A DNA stretch of 64,000 nt from Methylobacterium sp. AMS5 (GCF_001542815.1 NZ_CP006992.1:2423501-2487500), one strand, 5' to 3'; shown: positions 27,768-37,897, numbered from the stretch's first letter. Notes: generated from the sequence alone by a model not told the origin. A program made the numbers and translations.

Positions 27768-29732
27768 ATGCTCTCCGTCCTTCGTCGCTCCGATGCCGCG
27801 TCCATCTTCGACGCGCTCAACCGCTCCCAGGCGGTCATCACCTTCGCCGTCGATGGGACGGTGCTCGACGCTAACGACAATTTCCTCTCACTGATGGGCT
27901 ACACCCTCGGTGAGGTGCGCGGGCGTCATCATCGCCTGTTCGTCGACCCGCAGGAGGCGGAGAGTGCGGAGTACGAGGCGTTCTGGCAGGGTCTGCGCCG
28001 CGGCGCGTTTCAGACCGCGGCCTATGGGCGTCTCGCCAAGGACGGACGCAAGGTCTGGATCCGGGCGAGTTACAATCCGGTCCTCGACGCCGCCGGCCGC
28101 GTTCGGAAGATCGTCAAATTCGCCCTCGACGTGACGACCGAGCGGCTTGTCGCCGCCGAGACGGCGGGCCAGATCGCCGCGATCAGCCGGTCGCAGGCGG
28201 TGATCCAGTTCGACCTCGACGGGACGGTGCTCAGCGCCAACGCCAACTTCCTCGAAGCCCTCGGCTACGCGCCGCACGAGGTGGAGGGCCGCCACCACAG
28301 CCAGTTCGTGCGGCCGGAAGAGGCGGCATCCGCGGAGTACCGCGCCTTCTGGGAGGCGCTCGCCCGCGGCGAGTACCGGGCCGGCGAGTTCCTGCGCGTC
28401 GGCAAGGACGGGCGCGAGGTCTGGATCCAGGCGACCTACAACCCGATCCTCGATCCGTCCGGGCGCCCGTTCAAGGTCGTCAAATATGCCTCCGACATCA
28501 CGGCGGCCAAGCGCGTCGCCGCGGACATGGCCGGGAAGGTCGAGGCCGCCCGCCGCTCGCAGGCGGTGATCGAGTTCGACTTGGATGGCTCCGTCCTCGA
28601 CGCCAACGACAACTTCCTGAACGCCCTGGGCTACACCCTTCCCGAGGTACAGGGCCGGAATCACCGGATGTTCGTGACGCCCGATTACGCCGCGAGCCCG
28701 GCTTATGCCGCATTCTGGGCGACGCTGCGGGCGGGGCAGTTCACCTCCGCCGTCTACCAGCGGGTGGCCAAGGACGGCCACGATGTCTGGATTCAGGCCT
28801 CCTACAACCCGGTTCTCGACGCGGCCGGGCGCCCGTTCAAGATCGTGAAGTACGCCTTCGACATCAGCCAGAGCATGGCGGTGCGCGCCGGCGCCCTCGC
28901 CATGGCCGAGCAGACGCTGGGCCGGGTGCGGGCGGTGGCCGGCGCGTCCAAGGAGATGCACCGGATCTCGGAATCGATCGCCGAGCAGATGAACCGCTCG
29001 CACGATGCGGTCGGCGACATTCAGGCCCGTATGAACGCCGCCGGCATCCTCTCGGCAAAGCTCGACGACGCGGCCGCCGCGATGACCGGCGTGGTCGAGG
29101 TCATCACAGGCATCGCCGAGCAGATCAACCTGCTCGCCCTCAACGCCACGATCGAGGCCGCCCGCGCCGGTGCGGCCGGCCGCGGCTTCGCCGTCGTCGC
29201 CACCGAAGTGAAGAGCCTCGCCGAGCAGGCGCGCTCCGCCACCGCGCGCATCACCGGCGAGATCGGCGCCATGCAGGCGGTCTCGCGGGATGTCGGCGCG
29301 GCATTGGTCTCGACCGCGGCGGTGGTCGACACCGTGCAGGGTTTCATCGCGCAGACGACGGAGGACAGCACGCGGCAGCGCGCGACCACCGGTCAGGTCA
29401 ACACCGACATGCAGGCCACCGCCGCGAGCGTGGCGGAATTCGCGAGCCGTCTCGACGCCTGGAAGGTCGGGCTGGAGGAGCGGCGGAGCGAGGAGCGCCA
29501 CCGTTCCTCGCTTGCCGGCCATGTCGCGTTCGTGCCGGAGCGTGGGCGGAAGGCGGGGGAGCCGCAGAGCCGGCCCTGCACCGTTCTCACCATCTCGGAG
29601 GGCGGCGCCAAGCTGGCACTCGAGGCCGCGGACCTGCCGGAGGTCGTCACGCTTCACATCGACGGTGAGCCGTCCCGACGCTGCCGCGTCCTACGGCGTG
29701 CCGCCGACGGGATCGGCGTTCGGTTCGTCTGA
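27768..29732 (+). CDS. Soluble triple-PAS methyl-accepting chemotaxis protein with PilZ-like tail
   Basis: 654 aa from the ATG at 27768; a GTG at 27750 is an alternative. No membrane helix. Three tandem PAS domains (about 24-130, 146-252, 268-374) are near copies of each other: each has SQAVI.F..DG.VL.AN.NFL, a GRHH/GRNH segment and VWI.A.YNP(I/V)LD..GR. The MCP signalling region carries [28 protein letters not shown], split here as the receptor tip, followed by a helical bundle. The last 90 residues ([39 protein letters not shown]) resemble PilZ, which binds cyclic di-GMP. Likely a cytoplasmic redox or energy sensor feeding CheA, with a second-messenger input. Confidence 0.88.
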   Translation: MLSVLRRSDAASIFDALNRSQAVITFAVDGTVLDANDNFLSLMGYTLGEVRGRHHRLFVDPQEAESAEYEAFWQGLRRGAFQTAAYGRLAKDGRKVWIRASYNPVLDAAGRVRKIVKFALDVTTERLVAAETAGQIAAISRSQAVIQFDLDGTVLSANANFLEALGYAPHEVEGRHHSQFVRPEEAASAEYRAFWEALARGEYRAGEFLRVGKDGREVWIQATYNPILDPSGRPFKVVKYASDITAAKRVAADMAGKVEAARRSQAVIEFDLDGSVLDANDNFLNALGYTLPEVQGRNHRMFVTPDYAASPAYAAFWATLRAGQFTSAVYQRVAKDGHDVWIQASYNPVLDAAGRPFKIVKYAFDISQSMAVRAGALAMAEQTLGRVRAVAGASKEMHRISESIAEQMNRSHDAVGDIQARMNAAGILSAKLDDAAAAMTGVVEVITGIAEQINLLALNATIEAARAGAAGRGFAVVATEVKSLAEQARSATARITGEIGAMQAVSRDVGAALVSTAAVVDTVQGFIAQTTEDSTRQRATTGQVNTDMQATAASVAEFASRLDAWKVGLEERRSEERHRSSLAGHVAFVPERGRKAGEPQSRPCTVLTISEGGAKLALEAADLPEVVTLHIDGEPSRRCRVLRRAADGIGVRFV

Positions 29733-29791
29733 TCCCGAGCTTCGTCCCGAAGATGCGTGGCCAGCTCTCGGGACGCTGCGCGACGGGCCGC

Positions 29792-30661
29792 CTACCGGCC
29801 TGCGTCGGAGACCAATCCCGCCAGCCCCTCGCGATAGGTCGGGAAGGCAAGCTGTACGCCCAGCTCCTCGCGGATCAGGCGGTTACGCACCCGCTTGTTC
29901 TCGCCGTAGAAGCTGCGCGCCATCGGGCTGAGATCGGCGGTCTCGAAATCGATTTCCGGCGGCAGGGGCAGTCCGGTGAGCGCTGCGGCGTGCTCGGTCA
30001 CCGTCTGCGGCGGGGCGGGCTCGTCGTCGGTGACGTTGTAGACCGCGCCCCCCCGCGGGTGCTCGATCGAGGCGGCCAGCGTCGCGGCGATGTCGGCGAC
30101 GTGGATGCGGTTGAACACCTGCCCCGGCTTGACGATGCGCTGGGTGCGGCCGTCGCGCAGCTTCACGATCGGGTTGCGGCCGGGGCCGTAGATGCCCGAG
30201 AGGCGAAACACCTGCACCGCCTTGCCGGTCTCAGCGCCCAGCGCGAGCCACGCATTCTCGACGGCGAGGCGGTCGCGCGAGCGGGCGCTCTTCGGGGTGG
30301 CGGGCGTCGTCTCGTCGATCCAGTCACCCCCTTGGTCGCCGTAGACGCCGATGGTCGAGAGATAGCCGATCCAACCGATGCGGCTTTTCGCGATGGCGTC
30401 GCGGTAGCGGGCGAGCACGGTGTCGCCGTCCCGGCCCGGCGGCGCGGAGATCAGCAGGACATCGGTGTCGGCAAGGTCGCCGGCGATACGGGGATCGTCC
30501 GTGTCCGGCCCGAACGAACGCAGGGTGAATCCGGTCTCGGCGGCGAGGTTTCGGGCCCGCTCAGGCTCGGTCACCGTCGCCCGCACAGCGTTGAAGCGCG
30601 CCCGTTCACGCTCGGCAAAATGCCGGGCGGAGAAGCCGAGGCCGAAGACGAACAGGTTCAT
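29792..30661 (-). CDS. Extended-SDR NAD(P)-dependent epimerase/oxidoreductase
   Basis: 289 aa. The Rossmann glycine motif is FGLGFSARHFA, and STIGVYGDQGGDWIDE and FRLSGIYGPGRNP are typical of extended short-chain dehydrogenases of the YeeZ type. The usual YxxxK active site is not evident after GVYGD: the corresponding stretch reads ARSRDRLAVENAW, so catalytic chemistry is doubtful or different. It begins 6 bases after the queG stop, making a three-gene unit fzlA-queG-SDR. Substrate unknown, cytoplasmic. Confidence 0.8.
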   Translation of the reverse strand: MNLFVFGLGFSARHFAERERARFNAVRATVTEPERARNLAAETGFTLRSFGPDTDDPRIAGDLADTDVLLISAPPGRDGDTVLARYRDAIAKSRIGWIGYLSTIGVYGDQGGDWIDETTPATPKSARSRDRLAVENAWLALGAETGKAVQVFRLSGIYGPGRNPIVKLRDGRTQRIVKPGQVFNRIHVADIAATLAASIEHPRGGAVYNVTDDEPAPPQTVTEHAAALTGLPLPPEIDFETADLSPMARSFYGENKRVRNRLIREELGVQLAFPTYREGLAGLVSDAGR

Positions 30662-30667
30662 GCGATG

Positions 30668-31846
30668 TCAGGTCTCCCGTAGGCCGTCCGCTTCCATAGG
30701 GAGGGCGGCGGCCTCACGCCATTCCTCCCTCACATGCGCCTCCGTTTCCCCGTGTCCATGGGCGGCGAAGAGTTCGTGCAGCCGCTCCCGCGGCAGCAAC
30801 CGTCCGCAGGCCCAGACGGCGGCACCGCGCACCACCGGATCCGGCTCGGCGAGGCAGGCCACCGCCTCCGCGGCAAGCGTGACGTCACCGGAATTGCCGA
30901 TGGCGATCAGCACGTTGCGCAGGAAGCGGTCTCGCCCGGTCCGCTTGATCGGCGTGCCGGCAAAGCGGGCGCGAAACCCCGCATCGTCGAGGCGGGCGAG
31001 TTCGGCGAGCGGCGGCGCGACGAGATCGTCGCGGGCGGCCATGCGGGTCTCCCGCGCCGCAACCGCGAACTTGTTCCAGGGGCAGACCGCGAGGCAGTCG
31101 TCGCAGCCGAACACCCGGTTGCCGATCTGTTCGCGATATTCGGCGGGGATCGGGCCCTGATGCTCGATGGTGAGGTAGGCGATGCAGCGGCGCGCATCGA
31201 GCTGGTAAGGGGCCGGGAACGCATCCGTCGGGCAGATGTCGAGGCAGCGGCGGCAGGAGCCGCAATGGTCGGTCTCGGGCGCGTCGGGCTCGAGTTCGGC
31301 ACGGGCGAAGATCGCCCCGAGCATCAGCCAGTTGCCGTGCTCGCGCGAGATCAGCACCGTGTGCTTGCCCTGCCAGCCGAGCCCGGCGGCCTGAGCCAGC
31401 GGCTTCTCCATGACCGGCGCGGTATCGACGAAGACCTTCACCGGCTGGCCGGAGCGGGCGGAGAGGAAGCCGCCGAGTTCCTTTAGCTTGCCCTTGATGA
31501 CGTCGTGATAGTCGCGCCGTTGCGCGTAGGCGGCGATGGCGGCGCGATCCTTCAGCCGCACGAGTTCGAGGGGGTCGCGCTCCGGGCCCGCATTCATGCC
31601 GAGCATGACGATGCTGCGGGTCTCGGCCCACAGGGCGGAGGGCGCGGCGCGCTGGTCGGCCCGCTCCTCCATCCAGTCCATCGTGCCGTGATGGCCCGCC
31701 GCGAGCCATGCCGGCAAGCGCTCACGCAAGTCCGGCACGGCATCGGGGCGGGTGACGCGGAACGCCTCGAAGCCGAGACGGCGCGCGCGCGCCTCGATGG
31801 TCTCGCGCAGGGCGCGGCCCGTGAGAACGGCCTTCTCGGGCTTCAG
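30668..31846 (-). CDS. queG: Epoxyqueuosine reductase
   Basis: 392 aa. Final step of queuosine tRNA modification, a cobalamin- and [4Fe-4S]-dependent reduction. Two ferredoxin-like clusters are present: CGSCRRCLDICPTDAF and FGCDDCLAVCPWNKF. YHDVIKGKLKELG, VMEKPLAQAAGLGWQGKHT and a C-terminal HEAT-like repeat also fit. The conserved N-terminus (RETIEARARRLGFEAFRVT) has no ATG, GTG or TTG nearby upstream in frame; the closest plausible initiator is CTG at 31846, which overlaps the fzlA stop (CTGA). A downstream GTG would remove conserved sequence. Translation is therefore probably coupled to fzlA from a non-canonical codon. Confidence 0.9.
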   Translation of the reverse strand: MKPEKAVLTGRALRETIEARARRLGFEAFRVTRPDAVPDLRERLPAWLAAGHHGTMDWMEERADQRAAPSALWAETRSIVMLGMNAGPERDPLELVRLKDRAAIAAYAQRRDYHDVIKGKLKELGGFLSARSGQPVKVFVDTAPVMEKPLAQAAGLGWQGKHTVLISREHGNWLMLGAIFARAELEPDAPETDHCGSCRRCLDICPTDAFPAPYQLDARRCIAYLTIEHQGPIPAEYREQIGNRVFGCDDCLAVCPWNKFAVAARETRMAARDDLVAPPLAELARLDDAGFRARFAGTPIKRTGRDRFLRNVLIAIGNSGDVTLAAEAVACLAEPDPVVRGAAVWACGRLLPRERLHELFAAHGHGETEAHVREEWREAAALPMEADGLRET

Positions 31847-32535
31847 AAATCCAGATCCGTGTAGTGGGCGGCCGCCGGCATCCCCGGTGCCCGGTCGGCC
31901 AGCAGCGCGCGGAAGGACGGGCGGGATTTCACCCGCGCGTACCAGTCCTTCGCCATCTCGTCCTCGTCCCATGGCACGTCGCCGAGATAGTCCACGCAGG
32001 AAAGGTGGGCCGCCGCCGCGAGGTCGGCATAGGTCAGGTCGTTGCCCGCCAGCCAGCGGCGCTGCCCGATCAGGTAGCCGACATATTGGAGGTGATAGCG
32101 CACGTTGGTGCGCGCCGCACGAATGGCGTTCATGTCCGGCGGGCCGCCTCCGGCAGCGGAGGGCATGAAGCGCTTGTCGATCTTCTCGGTGACGAGATAC
32201 TCGGTCACCTCGTTGTTGAACTTGACGAGGAACCAGTCGAGCAGGCGCCGCACCTCCACCCGCGCCTGGGTGGTGTCGGGCAAAAGCCGCCGTCCGGCGA
32301 GGCCGAGCCCCCGCGTCTCGTCGAGATATTCCGCGATCACGCCCGCGCCGGGAATGGCGAGCCCGGTCTGCTCCACGAGCACGGGCGTGGTGCCGGCCGG
32401 GTTGACGATGAGGAAGTCGCGGCGGCGCTCCCAGGCCCGTTCCTCGACGAGGGTCGGCTCCATCCCCATCTCGGCCAGGACGAGGCGGATGAAGCGCGAG
32501 TTCGGGCAGAACGGGGAGTGATAGAGCGTCGCCAT
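31843..32535 (-). CDS. fzlA: GST-like FtsZ-binding protein FzlA
   Basis: 230 aa, glutathione S-transferase fold: thioredoxin-like N-terminus ([32 protein letters not shown]) and helical C-terminus ([20 protein letters not shown]). It resembles Caulobacter FzlA, an alphaproteobacterial division factor that binds FtsZ and promotes constriction, in length, in the VRRLLDWF and [14 protein letters not shown] segments, and in the acidic HYTDLDF C-terminus, which is functionally important in FzlA. The neighbourhood (uppP divergent, queG downstream) supports this. A general GST is the alternative. Confidence 0.78.
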   Translation of the reverse strand: MATLYHSPFCPNSRFIRLVLAEMGMEPTLVEERAWERRRDFLIVNPAGTTPVLVEQTGLAIPGAGVIAEYLDETRGLGLAGRRLLPDTTQARVEVRRLLDWFLVKFNNEVTEYLVTEKIDKRFMPSAAGGGPPDMNAIRAARTNVRYHLQYVGYLIGQRRWLAGNDLTYADLAAAAHLSCVDYLGDVPWDEDEMAKDWYARVKSRPSFRALLADRAPGMPAAAHYTDLDF

Positions 32536-32762
32536 CGAGGCCGTGGTTCAGCGGAAAGAAGGCAGAGCCCTGGGGCAGACCGTGTCGCACGGGCGAAATT
32601 GGGGCGACACGCCAGGATTATTTCTCCAACGTTGCCACCTCATTAACAAACGCGCCGCAACCCGGTAACCGCCCGTCAACCCTGCCGCCGCAAAGCTGCC
32701 GCATCGCCGTCGTCTGCCGCGCCCTGCATTGTCGGCACATCGGCGTGGGGAATGGCAGGCTT

Positions 32763-33602
32763 ATGGATCTCGTCCTGATCGCGAAGGCGCTCGTGCTCGC
32801 CGTGGTGGAAGGCGCCACCGAGTTCATCCCGGTCTCCTCGACCGGGCATCAGCTCCTCATCGGCCACTTCATCGGCTTCCACTCGCCCAACAACACCTTC
32901 GAGGTGCTGATCCAGCTCGGCGCGATCCTGGCGATCCTGTTCGTCTATTTCGGCCGGCTGTGGAACATTGCCACCGCACTGCCGAACGATCCGCGGGCGC
33001 GCCGCTTCGTGCTCGCCATCCTCATCGCCTTCCTGCCCGCGGCGATCGTCGGCGGCCTGTTCTCGAAATACATCAAACTCTATCTGTTCAACCCGTGGAT
33101 CGTCTGCGCCACGCTGGTGGCCGGCGGCATCGTGCTGCTCGTCATCGACGACACGGTCGGCGAGCCGAAGACCGCCCCCGGCGACGGGCCGACCGAGCAT
33201 CCGCGCAAGACCGACGTGTTCGAGTTCAGCCTGCCGATGGCGCTCAAGATCGGCCTGTTCCAGTGCATCGCGATGATTCCCGGCGTGTCGCGCTCCGGTG
33301 CCACCATCGTCGGCGCGATGCTGATGGGGGCAAGCAAGCGCTCGGCCACCGAGTTCTCGTTCTACCTCGCCATGCCGACCATGGCCGGGGCCTTCGCCAA
33401 GGACCTTCTCGACAACTACAAGAACCTTTCCTCGAACGACGCGCTGCTGATCGTCATCGGCTTCGTCGCGGCCTTCATCTCGGCCTTGATCGTGGTGCGC
33501 ACGGTGCTCGACTACGTCTCCCGCCACGGCTTCTGGCTGTTCGCGTGGTGGCGCATCATCGTCGGCTCGCTGGGCTTTGCCGGACTGATTCTTTTTGGCT
33601 GA
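32763..33602 (+). CDS. uppP: Undecaprenyl-diphosphatase
   Basis: 279 aa from the ATG at 32763 ([20 protein letters not shown]); an ATG at 32745 is possible. Recycles the undecaprenyl pyrophosphate carrier for peptidoglycan and O-antigen synthesis; mutants are bacitracin-sensitive (bacA). Signature 1 is [15 protein letters not shown] (residues 17-30) and signature 2 is [16 protein letters not shown], each with its conserved catalytic residues. About eight membrane helices. Divergent from fzlA, so an envelope-biogenesis pair shares a promoter region. Monocistronic. Confidence 0.96.
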   Translation: MDLVLIAKALVLAVVEGATEFIPVSSTGHQLLIGHFIGFHSPNNTFEVLIQLGAILAILFVYFGRLWNIATALPNDPRARRFVLAILIAFLPAAIVGGLFSKYIKLYLFNPWIVCATLVAGGIVLLVIDDTVGEPKTAPGDGPTEHPRKTDVFEFSLPMALKIGLFQCIAMIPGVSRSGATIVGAMLMGASKRSATEFSFYLAMPTMAGAFAKDLLDNYKNLSSNDALLIVIGFVAAFISALIVVRTVLDYVSRHGFWLFAWWRIIVGSLGFAGLILFG

Positions 33603-33750
33603 CCCTTCAGGATTTTGAACGAGGCGGGGGCGGCAACCTGGACTAAAGTCGGTTGTCGCCTGCCCGCACCCCGTGCGAGGGCTTGCGGCCAAGTCGCCGC
33701 TCTCTCAAGAAGCGGTCGGGAAACGCCGAATCGTCAAGGTCTCGCCCAAG

Positions 33751-35568
33751 ATGGAAGATCGTCCGCTCGCCGAATTGTTCGAGCCCGCCACCCGCGAGCG
33801 CTGGCGCCAAGCGGTCGAGGCCGCATTGAAGGGAGCCGACTTCGAGAAGCGCCTCGTTGCGAAGACCGCCGACGGCCTGCGCATCGAGCCCTTCTACGAG
33901 CCGGCCTCTGCGGTGGCCCAGCCGGTGCGGCCGCCCGGCCCCTGGCGTCTGGCGCAGCGCATCGACCATCCCGACGCCGAGAAGGCCGGGACACAGGCGC
34001 TGGCCGACCTCGAAGGTGGTGCCGATGCGCTGGTCCTCGTCCACCGCGACGCCCCCGCCGCCCGCGGCTTCGGCCTCGATCTCTCGTCCGTCGATACGCT
34101 GGACGCGGCGCTGAAGGGCGTGATGCTGCCGCTCATCGCCCTGCGGCTCGATGCCGGTCCGGCCGGATTCGAGACGGCGGCGCTTCTCAAACAGCTGATC
34201 GAGCGCCGCGGCGACGACCCGTCCGCGCTCGACCTCGATCTCGGCCTCGACCCGATCGGCACCCGCGCCGCCACCGGCCGGCTCGACCAGGGGTGGGAGG
34301 CGCGCCTCTCCGAGACCGTCACCGCCTTCGCCGGCATGCGCGGGCGCGCGGCCTTGGCCGATGCCCGGCCCTATCACGAGGCGGGGGCGAGCGAGGTACA
34401 GGAACTGGCCGCCGTGCTCGCGACGGCGGTCGCCTATCTGCGGGCGCTGGAGGCCGGCGGCCACGATCTGGCGCTCGCGCGCGACCAGATCGCGGTCCTC
34501 CTCGTGGCGGATGCCGATGAATTCCTGACCATCGCCAAGTTCCGGGCGATCCGGCGGCTCTGGGCCCGGGTCGAGCAGGCCTGCGGCCTCGAGCCGAAGC
34601 TGCTTCGGGTCCTGGCCGAAACCGCGTGGCGGATGATGAGCCGCCGCGACCCCTTCGTGAACATCCTGCGCACCACCATGGCCTCGGCCTCCGCCGGCCT
34701 CGGCGGGGCGGATTCGGTGACCGCGCTGCCCTACACCCTGGCGCTCGGCCTGCCCGACGCCTTTGCCCGGCGGGTGGTGCGCAACAGCCAGATCGTGCTG
34801 ATCGAGGAATCGAACCTCGCCAAGGTCTCCGATCCGGCGGCCGGCGCGGGCGGCTTCGAGGCGCTGACCGCCGAACTGACCGAGAAGGCCTGGGCGGCCT
34901 TCCAGGAGATCGAGCGGGAGGGCGGGATTGCCGCGAGCCTGGAGGCCGGCGCCTTCGCAGGTCGGATCGCGGCGGTGGCCCAGGCGCGGGCACGGGCGGT
35001 CGCGACCCGCAAGGAGCCGTTGACCGGCGCCAGCGAGTTCCCCTTCCTCGCCGAGAAGCCGGTGACGGTGCTCGATATGGCGCCGAACCCCGCCGCTTGC
35101 CCGGAGGGGGCCTTGCCCTCGCGACGCCTCGCCGAACCCTACGAGGCTCTGCGCGACGCCTCCGACGCCGTCCTCGCGCAGACGGGCAGGCGTCCGGCGG
35201 TCTTCCTGGCCAATCTCGGTCCTGTTGCGGTCCACAATGCCCGCTCGACCTTCGCCGCCAACGCCTTCGCCGCGGGCGGCATCGAGGCCATCGGCAATGA
35301 CGGCTTCTCCGACAGGCAGGCCCTGGCCGATGCCTTCAAGGCGTCGGGCGCGCGGATCGCCTGCCTATGCTCGTCCGACACCGTCTACCAGACCGAGGCC
35401 GGGCCCGCGGCCGAGGCGCTGAAGGCGGCCGGCGCCGGTACGATCTACCTCGCCGGCAAACCCGCCGAGGCGGAGGCTCTGCGCCAAGCGGGCGTGGGAG
35501 GCTTCCTGTTCGCCGGTTGCGATCTGTTGGCGCTCCTGCGGGAGGCGGCCGAGCGCGCGAGGGGCTGA
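33751..35568 (+). CDS. mcmB: Methylmalonyl-CoA mutase small (beta) subunit
   Basis: 605 aa from the ATG at 33751 (MEDRPLAELFEPATRERW). The N-terminal TIM-barrel-like domain resembles the mutase (LKGADFEKRLVAKTADGLRIEPFY, RMMSRRDPFVNILRTTMA, LPYTLALGLPDAFARRVVRNSQ). The C-terminal Rossmann-like domain (about 465-605) resembles a B12-binding domain but lacks DxHxxG, as the non-catalytic subunit does. It would pair with an McmA encoded elsewhere; the large subunit is absent here. In methylotrophs the mutase serves glyoxylate regeneration in the ethylmalonyl-CoA pathway. Meiosis-type neighbours such as meaB are not adjacent. Confidence 0.9.
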   Translation: MEDRPLAELFEPATRERWRQAVEAALKGADFEKRLVAKTADGLRIEPFYEPASAVAQPVRPPGPWRLAQRIDHPDAEKAGTQALADLEGGADALVLVHRDAPAARGFGLDLSSVDTLDAALKGVMLPLIALRLDAGPAGFETAALLKQLIERRGDDPSALDLDLGLDPIGTRAATGRLDQGWEARLSETVTAFAGMRGRAALADARPYHEAGASEVQELAAVLATAVAYLRALEAGGHDLALARDQIAVLLVADADEFLTIAKFRAIRRLWARVEQACGLEPKLLRVLAETAWRMMSRRDPFVNILRTTMASASAGLGGADSVTALPYTLALGLPDAFARRVVRNSQIVLIEESNLAKVSDPAAGAGGFEALTAELTEKAWAAFQEIEREGGIAASLEAGAFAGRIAAVAQARARAVATRKEPLTGASEFPFLAEKPVTVLDMAPNPAACPEGALPSRRLAEPYEALRDASDAVLAQTGRRPAVFLANLGPVAVHNARSTFAANAFAAGGIEAIGNDGFSDRQALADAFKASGARIACLCSSDTVYQTEAGPAAEALKAAGAGTIYLAGKPAEAEALRQAGVGGFLFAGCDLLALLREAAERARG

Positions 35569-35671
35569 CGCTCAAGGCCTCGTGAGCAACCTTGACACTG
35601 CGGGACGCAAGACGATCTTCCGACTGAAACGGGCCGACACGGCCCCATTCCCTCAGTCGGATTTTATCTCC

Positions 35672-36064
35672 ATGCGCCTTCCGATCCTTGCCGTCGCCAC
35701 CTTCGCCGTTGCCATGGGGAGCGCCGGGACATCGGAGGCGGCCAAGCGCAAGGTACAGGTGCCGCACCGCTACGACGGCCGCTGGAGCATCGAGGTCGTG
35801 ACCCTCGAAGGCCCCTGTGACCGGGCCTATCGCTACGGTATCCAGATTCAACGGGGCGAGGCCGTCTACGGCGGCGGCGAGGTCGGGATCAGCGGGCGCG
35901 TCGCGACGAACGGGACGGTGCGCGGCACCATCTCCCGCGGCAGCAACGCCGCGCAGGTGTTCGGACGGTTGTCGTCCGATGGGACCGGCACCGGCCGCTG
36001 GTCGACCCTCGGCGACGGCCCGATCAGTTGCAGCGGCAGTTGGAACGCGATGCGGCGCGGATGA
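35672..36064 (+). CDS. Secreted hypothetical protein
   Basis: 130 aa from the ATG at 35672 (MRLPILAVATFAVAMGSAG), giving a good signal peptide with cleavage near SEAA; an upstream start at 35582 would bury it. The mature part has two Cys (EGPCDRAYRYGIQIQ and PISCSGSWNAM), which could form a disulfide, and Gly/Ser/Thr-rich beta-strand-like sequence (YGGGEVGISGRVATNGTVRG). It resembles small conserved exported proteins of Hyphomicrobiales, of unknown role. It is 100 bases after mcmB and may or may not share its transcript. Confidence 0.7.
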   Translation: MRLPILAVATFAVAMGSAGTSEAAKRKVQVPHRYDGRWSIEVVTLEGPCDRAYRYGIQIQRGEAVYGGGEVGISGRVATNGTVRGTISRGSNAAQVFGRLSSDGTGTGRWSTLGDGPISCSGSWNAMRRG

Positions 36065-36238
36065 ACTCGCCGTTCAGGCTGCGTCGGTGCGGAGGGGGGC
36101 GCATGGGTCGCCCTGTGGCGGTCCGGCGACAGGTTCGGATTTGTTCCGCGCTGCGGCATGGGCGACCGGTTTTCGCCCTAGATCCGGCATGATCTTCGGC
36201 GAACACTGGTGGCGTTCCATACGCGTTCGAGGCGCCCC

Positions 36239-36706
36239 ATGAGAGCCGTGATGAGAGCCGTGCCGTTCGTTGGTCTTGCCTTCGTCCTGCTCGGCCCCGC
36301 GGCCGAGGCGCGTCCGGCCCGGCAGCATGTGGCCGGCTCCGAGCACACGGTGCTGGCACCGCTCGAGGAAGCGGCGACGGCGTGCTTCGCCGAAACCGTG
36401 ATCTCCAATCCGAAGGCGATGCGGCTCGCACGGGACGGGCGTTGGTACGAGGCGGCCGGAGTGACCGGCTTCCTGTGCCGCCCGGAGGTCGATCGCATGG
36501 CGGTCGCCCACGACCGGATCTACGGCCGCGGCACCGGCGCCCGCTACTTCAAGGGAGCCTACGCCCGCCACCTCGACAAGCAGCTCGCCGCTCGCCTGCA
36601 GCACCTTCTGGAGACGAAGGCCATGGCGAGCGCCGAGCCGCCGGCCGAGAAGGCCGCGCTCGTCGACAGTGCGACGGACTCCGCGCCCGGAAGCGCGGAT
36701 CACTGA
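36239..36706 (+). CDS. Secreted hypothetical protein
   Basis: 155 aa from the ATG at 36239 (MRAVMRAVPFVGLAFVLLG). Signal peptide with cleavage near AEARPA. The mature region has two conserved-looking Cys (TACFAETVISNPKAM, GFLCRPEV) around WYEAAGVTGFLC, then RYFKGAYARHLDKQLAARLQH, and an acidic Ser/Asp-rich tail. No family recognised. Convergent with the DUF2147 gene. Confidence 0.65.
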   Translation: MRAVMRAVPFVGLAFVLLGPAAEARPARQHVAGSEHTVLAPLEEAATACFAETVISNPKAMRLARDGRWYEAAGVTGFLCRPEVDRMAVAHDRIYGRGTGARYFKGAYARHLDKQLAARLQHLLETKAMASAEPPAEKAALVDSATDSAPGSADH

Positions 36707-36727
36707 GCCGGGGAAGCGGGGTTTCGC

Positions 36728-37171
36728 TTACCGGACCCGCCGCCAGGTTTGGCGCTTGCACAGAACGCTGAGCACGCAGCCCGCCACCTCGATGGTGTCG
36801 GGCCCCTTCGGCGTCACGCTGCCCGAATAGGTCTTGCCGTCCTTCGGATTATAGAGGCTGCCCTCGAAGCCGTCGCCGCTCGGGGTTCCGGCCTGCATGA
36901 TCTGCACGCCGACGAGCTTGCGCGAGCGCAGCGCCGGATCGGGGTTCTGCGCGTCGAGGCCGGCCCCGGCGGTCGAGGCGATCACGCCACAATAGCCGCC
37001 GCCGCAACGGGCGATGCGCACGGTCGAGCCCGCCGTCTCCGTCTGCCAGATGCCGGAGAGGTCCGAGGCCTTTTGCGCCAGAGCGCCTGTGCCGGACACG
37101 GCGAGCAGCAGCGCCGCGGCGAAGACATGCGTCGGGCGATGGCGTGAACGGTTGGCACGCGGCGTCGTCAT
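36728..37171 (-). CDS. DUF2147 exported protein
   Basis: 147 aa. Signal peptide HVFAAALLLAVSGTGALAQ, then the lipocalin-like DUF2147 pattern: DLSGIWQTETAGSTVRIARCGGGYCGVI, LVGVQIMQ, GDGFEGSLYNPKDGKTYSGSV and CVLSVLCKRQTWRRVR. Cys residues near the N- and C-ends may form disulfides. Family members are periplasmic and of unknown function, often near lipid or envelope genes. Divergent from the rhamnose operon. Confidence 0.87.
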   Translation of the reverse strand: MTTPRANRSRHRPTHVFAAALLLAVSGTGALAQKASDLSGIWQTETAGSTVRIARCGGGYCGVIASTAGAGLDAQNPDPALRSRKLVGVQIMQAGTPSGDGFEGSLYNPKDGKTYSGSVTPKGPDTIEVAGCVLSVLCKRQTWRRVR

Positions 37172-37345
37172 TCGAGCTTCCCTCCTCGCCGGACAGTGAC
37201 CGCCGGCCGGGGCGAGCGGTAGTCAGGCCGCCGGGGTTACGCAAGGAGCGGGGTATGAGGCCGCATGACGATGCAGCCTTGACTTCGCCGCCTTCACGCG
37301 GCCTACGCCGACGGCGAGCCGGTACGGACGCGTCAGGAGCGGCGG

Positions 37346-37897
37346 ATGCAGGTCATCGATACGGACATTCCGGCGGTCAAGCGGGTGATCCCGAAGCGCC
37401 ACGGCGACGATCGCGGCTGGTTCTCCGAAGTCTACCGCGCCGACATCCTGTCGGAGCACGGGATCGCCAACGCCTTCGTGCAGGACAACCAATCCTTCTC
37501 CGCGCCCGCGGGCACGATCCGCGGTCTGCACTTCCAGGTCGCACCCAACGCCCAGGCCAAGCTGATCCGGGTGCTGGCCGGGGCGATCCTCGATGTCGCC
37601 GTCGATCTGCGCTCCGACTCCCCGACCTACGGCCGCCACGTCGCCGTGCGGCTCGATGCAACGGGCGGTGAGCAGCTCTTCGTGCCCGCCGGCTTTGCCC
37701 ACGGCTTCTGCACCCTGGAGCCGGACACCATGGTCGCCTACAAGGTCGACGCCTATTACAGCCCGGCCGACGACCGGAACCTGCGCTGGAACGATCCGGC
37801 GATCGGCATCGCGTGGCCGGTCGCGGAAGCGGATGCGATCCTCTCGGGCAAGGACAAGGCCGCGCCGCTTCTGGCCGATCTCGGGCGGGTGTTCTGA
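37346..37897 (+). CDS. rfbC: dTDP-4-dehydrorhamnose 3,5-epimerase
   Basis: 183 aa, standard length. Third step of dTDP-L-rhamnose synthesis. The cupin-like RmlC signature is complete: DDRGWFSEVYR, NQSFSAPAGTIRGLHFQ (His62), KLIRVLAGAILDVAVDLR, FVPAGFAHGFCTLEPD, YYSPADDRNLRWNDPAIGI. First gene of a four-gene operon. Start ATG at 37346 (MQVIDTDIPAVK) follows a GGAGCGGCGG stretch. Confidence 0.96.
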   Translation: MQVIDTDIPAVKRVIPKRHGDDRGWFSEVYRADILSEHGIANAFVQDNQSFSAPAGTIRGLHFQVAPNAQAKLIRVLAGAILDVAVDLRSDSPTYGRHVAVRLDATGGEQLFVPAGFAHGFCTLEPDTMVAYKVDAYYSPADDRNLRWNDPAIGIAWPVAEADAILSGKDKAAPLLADLGRVF

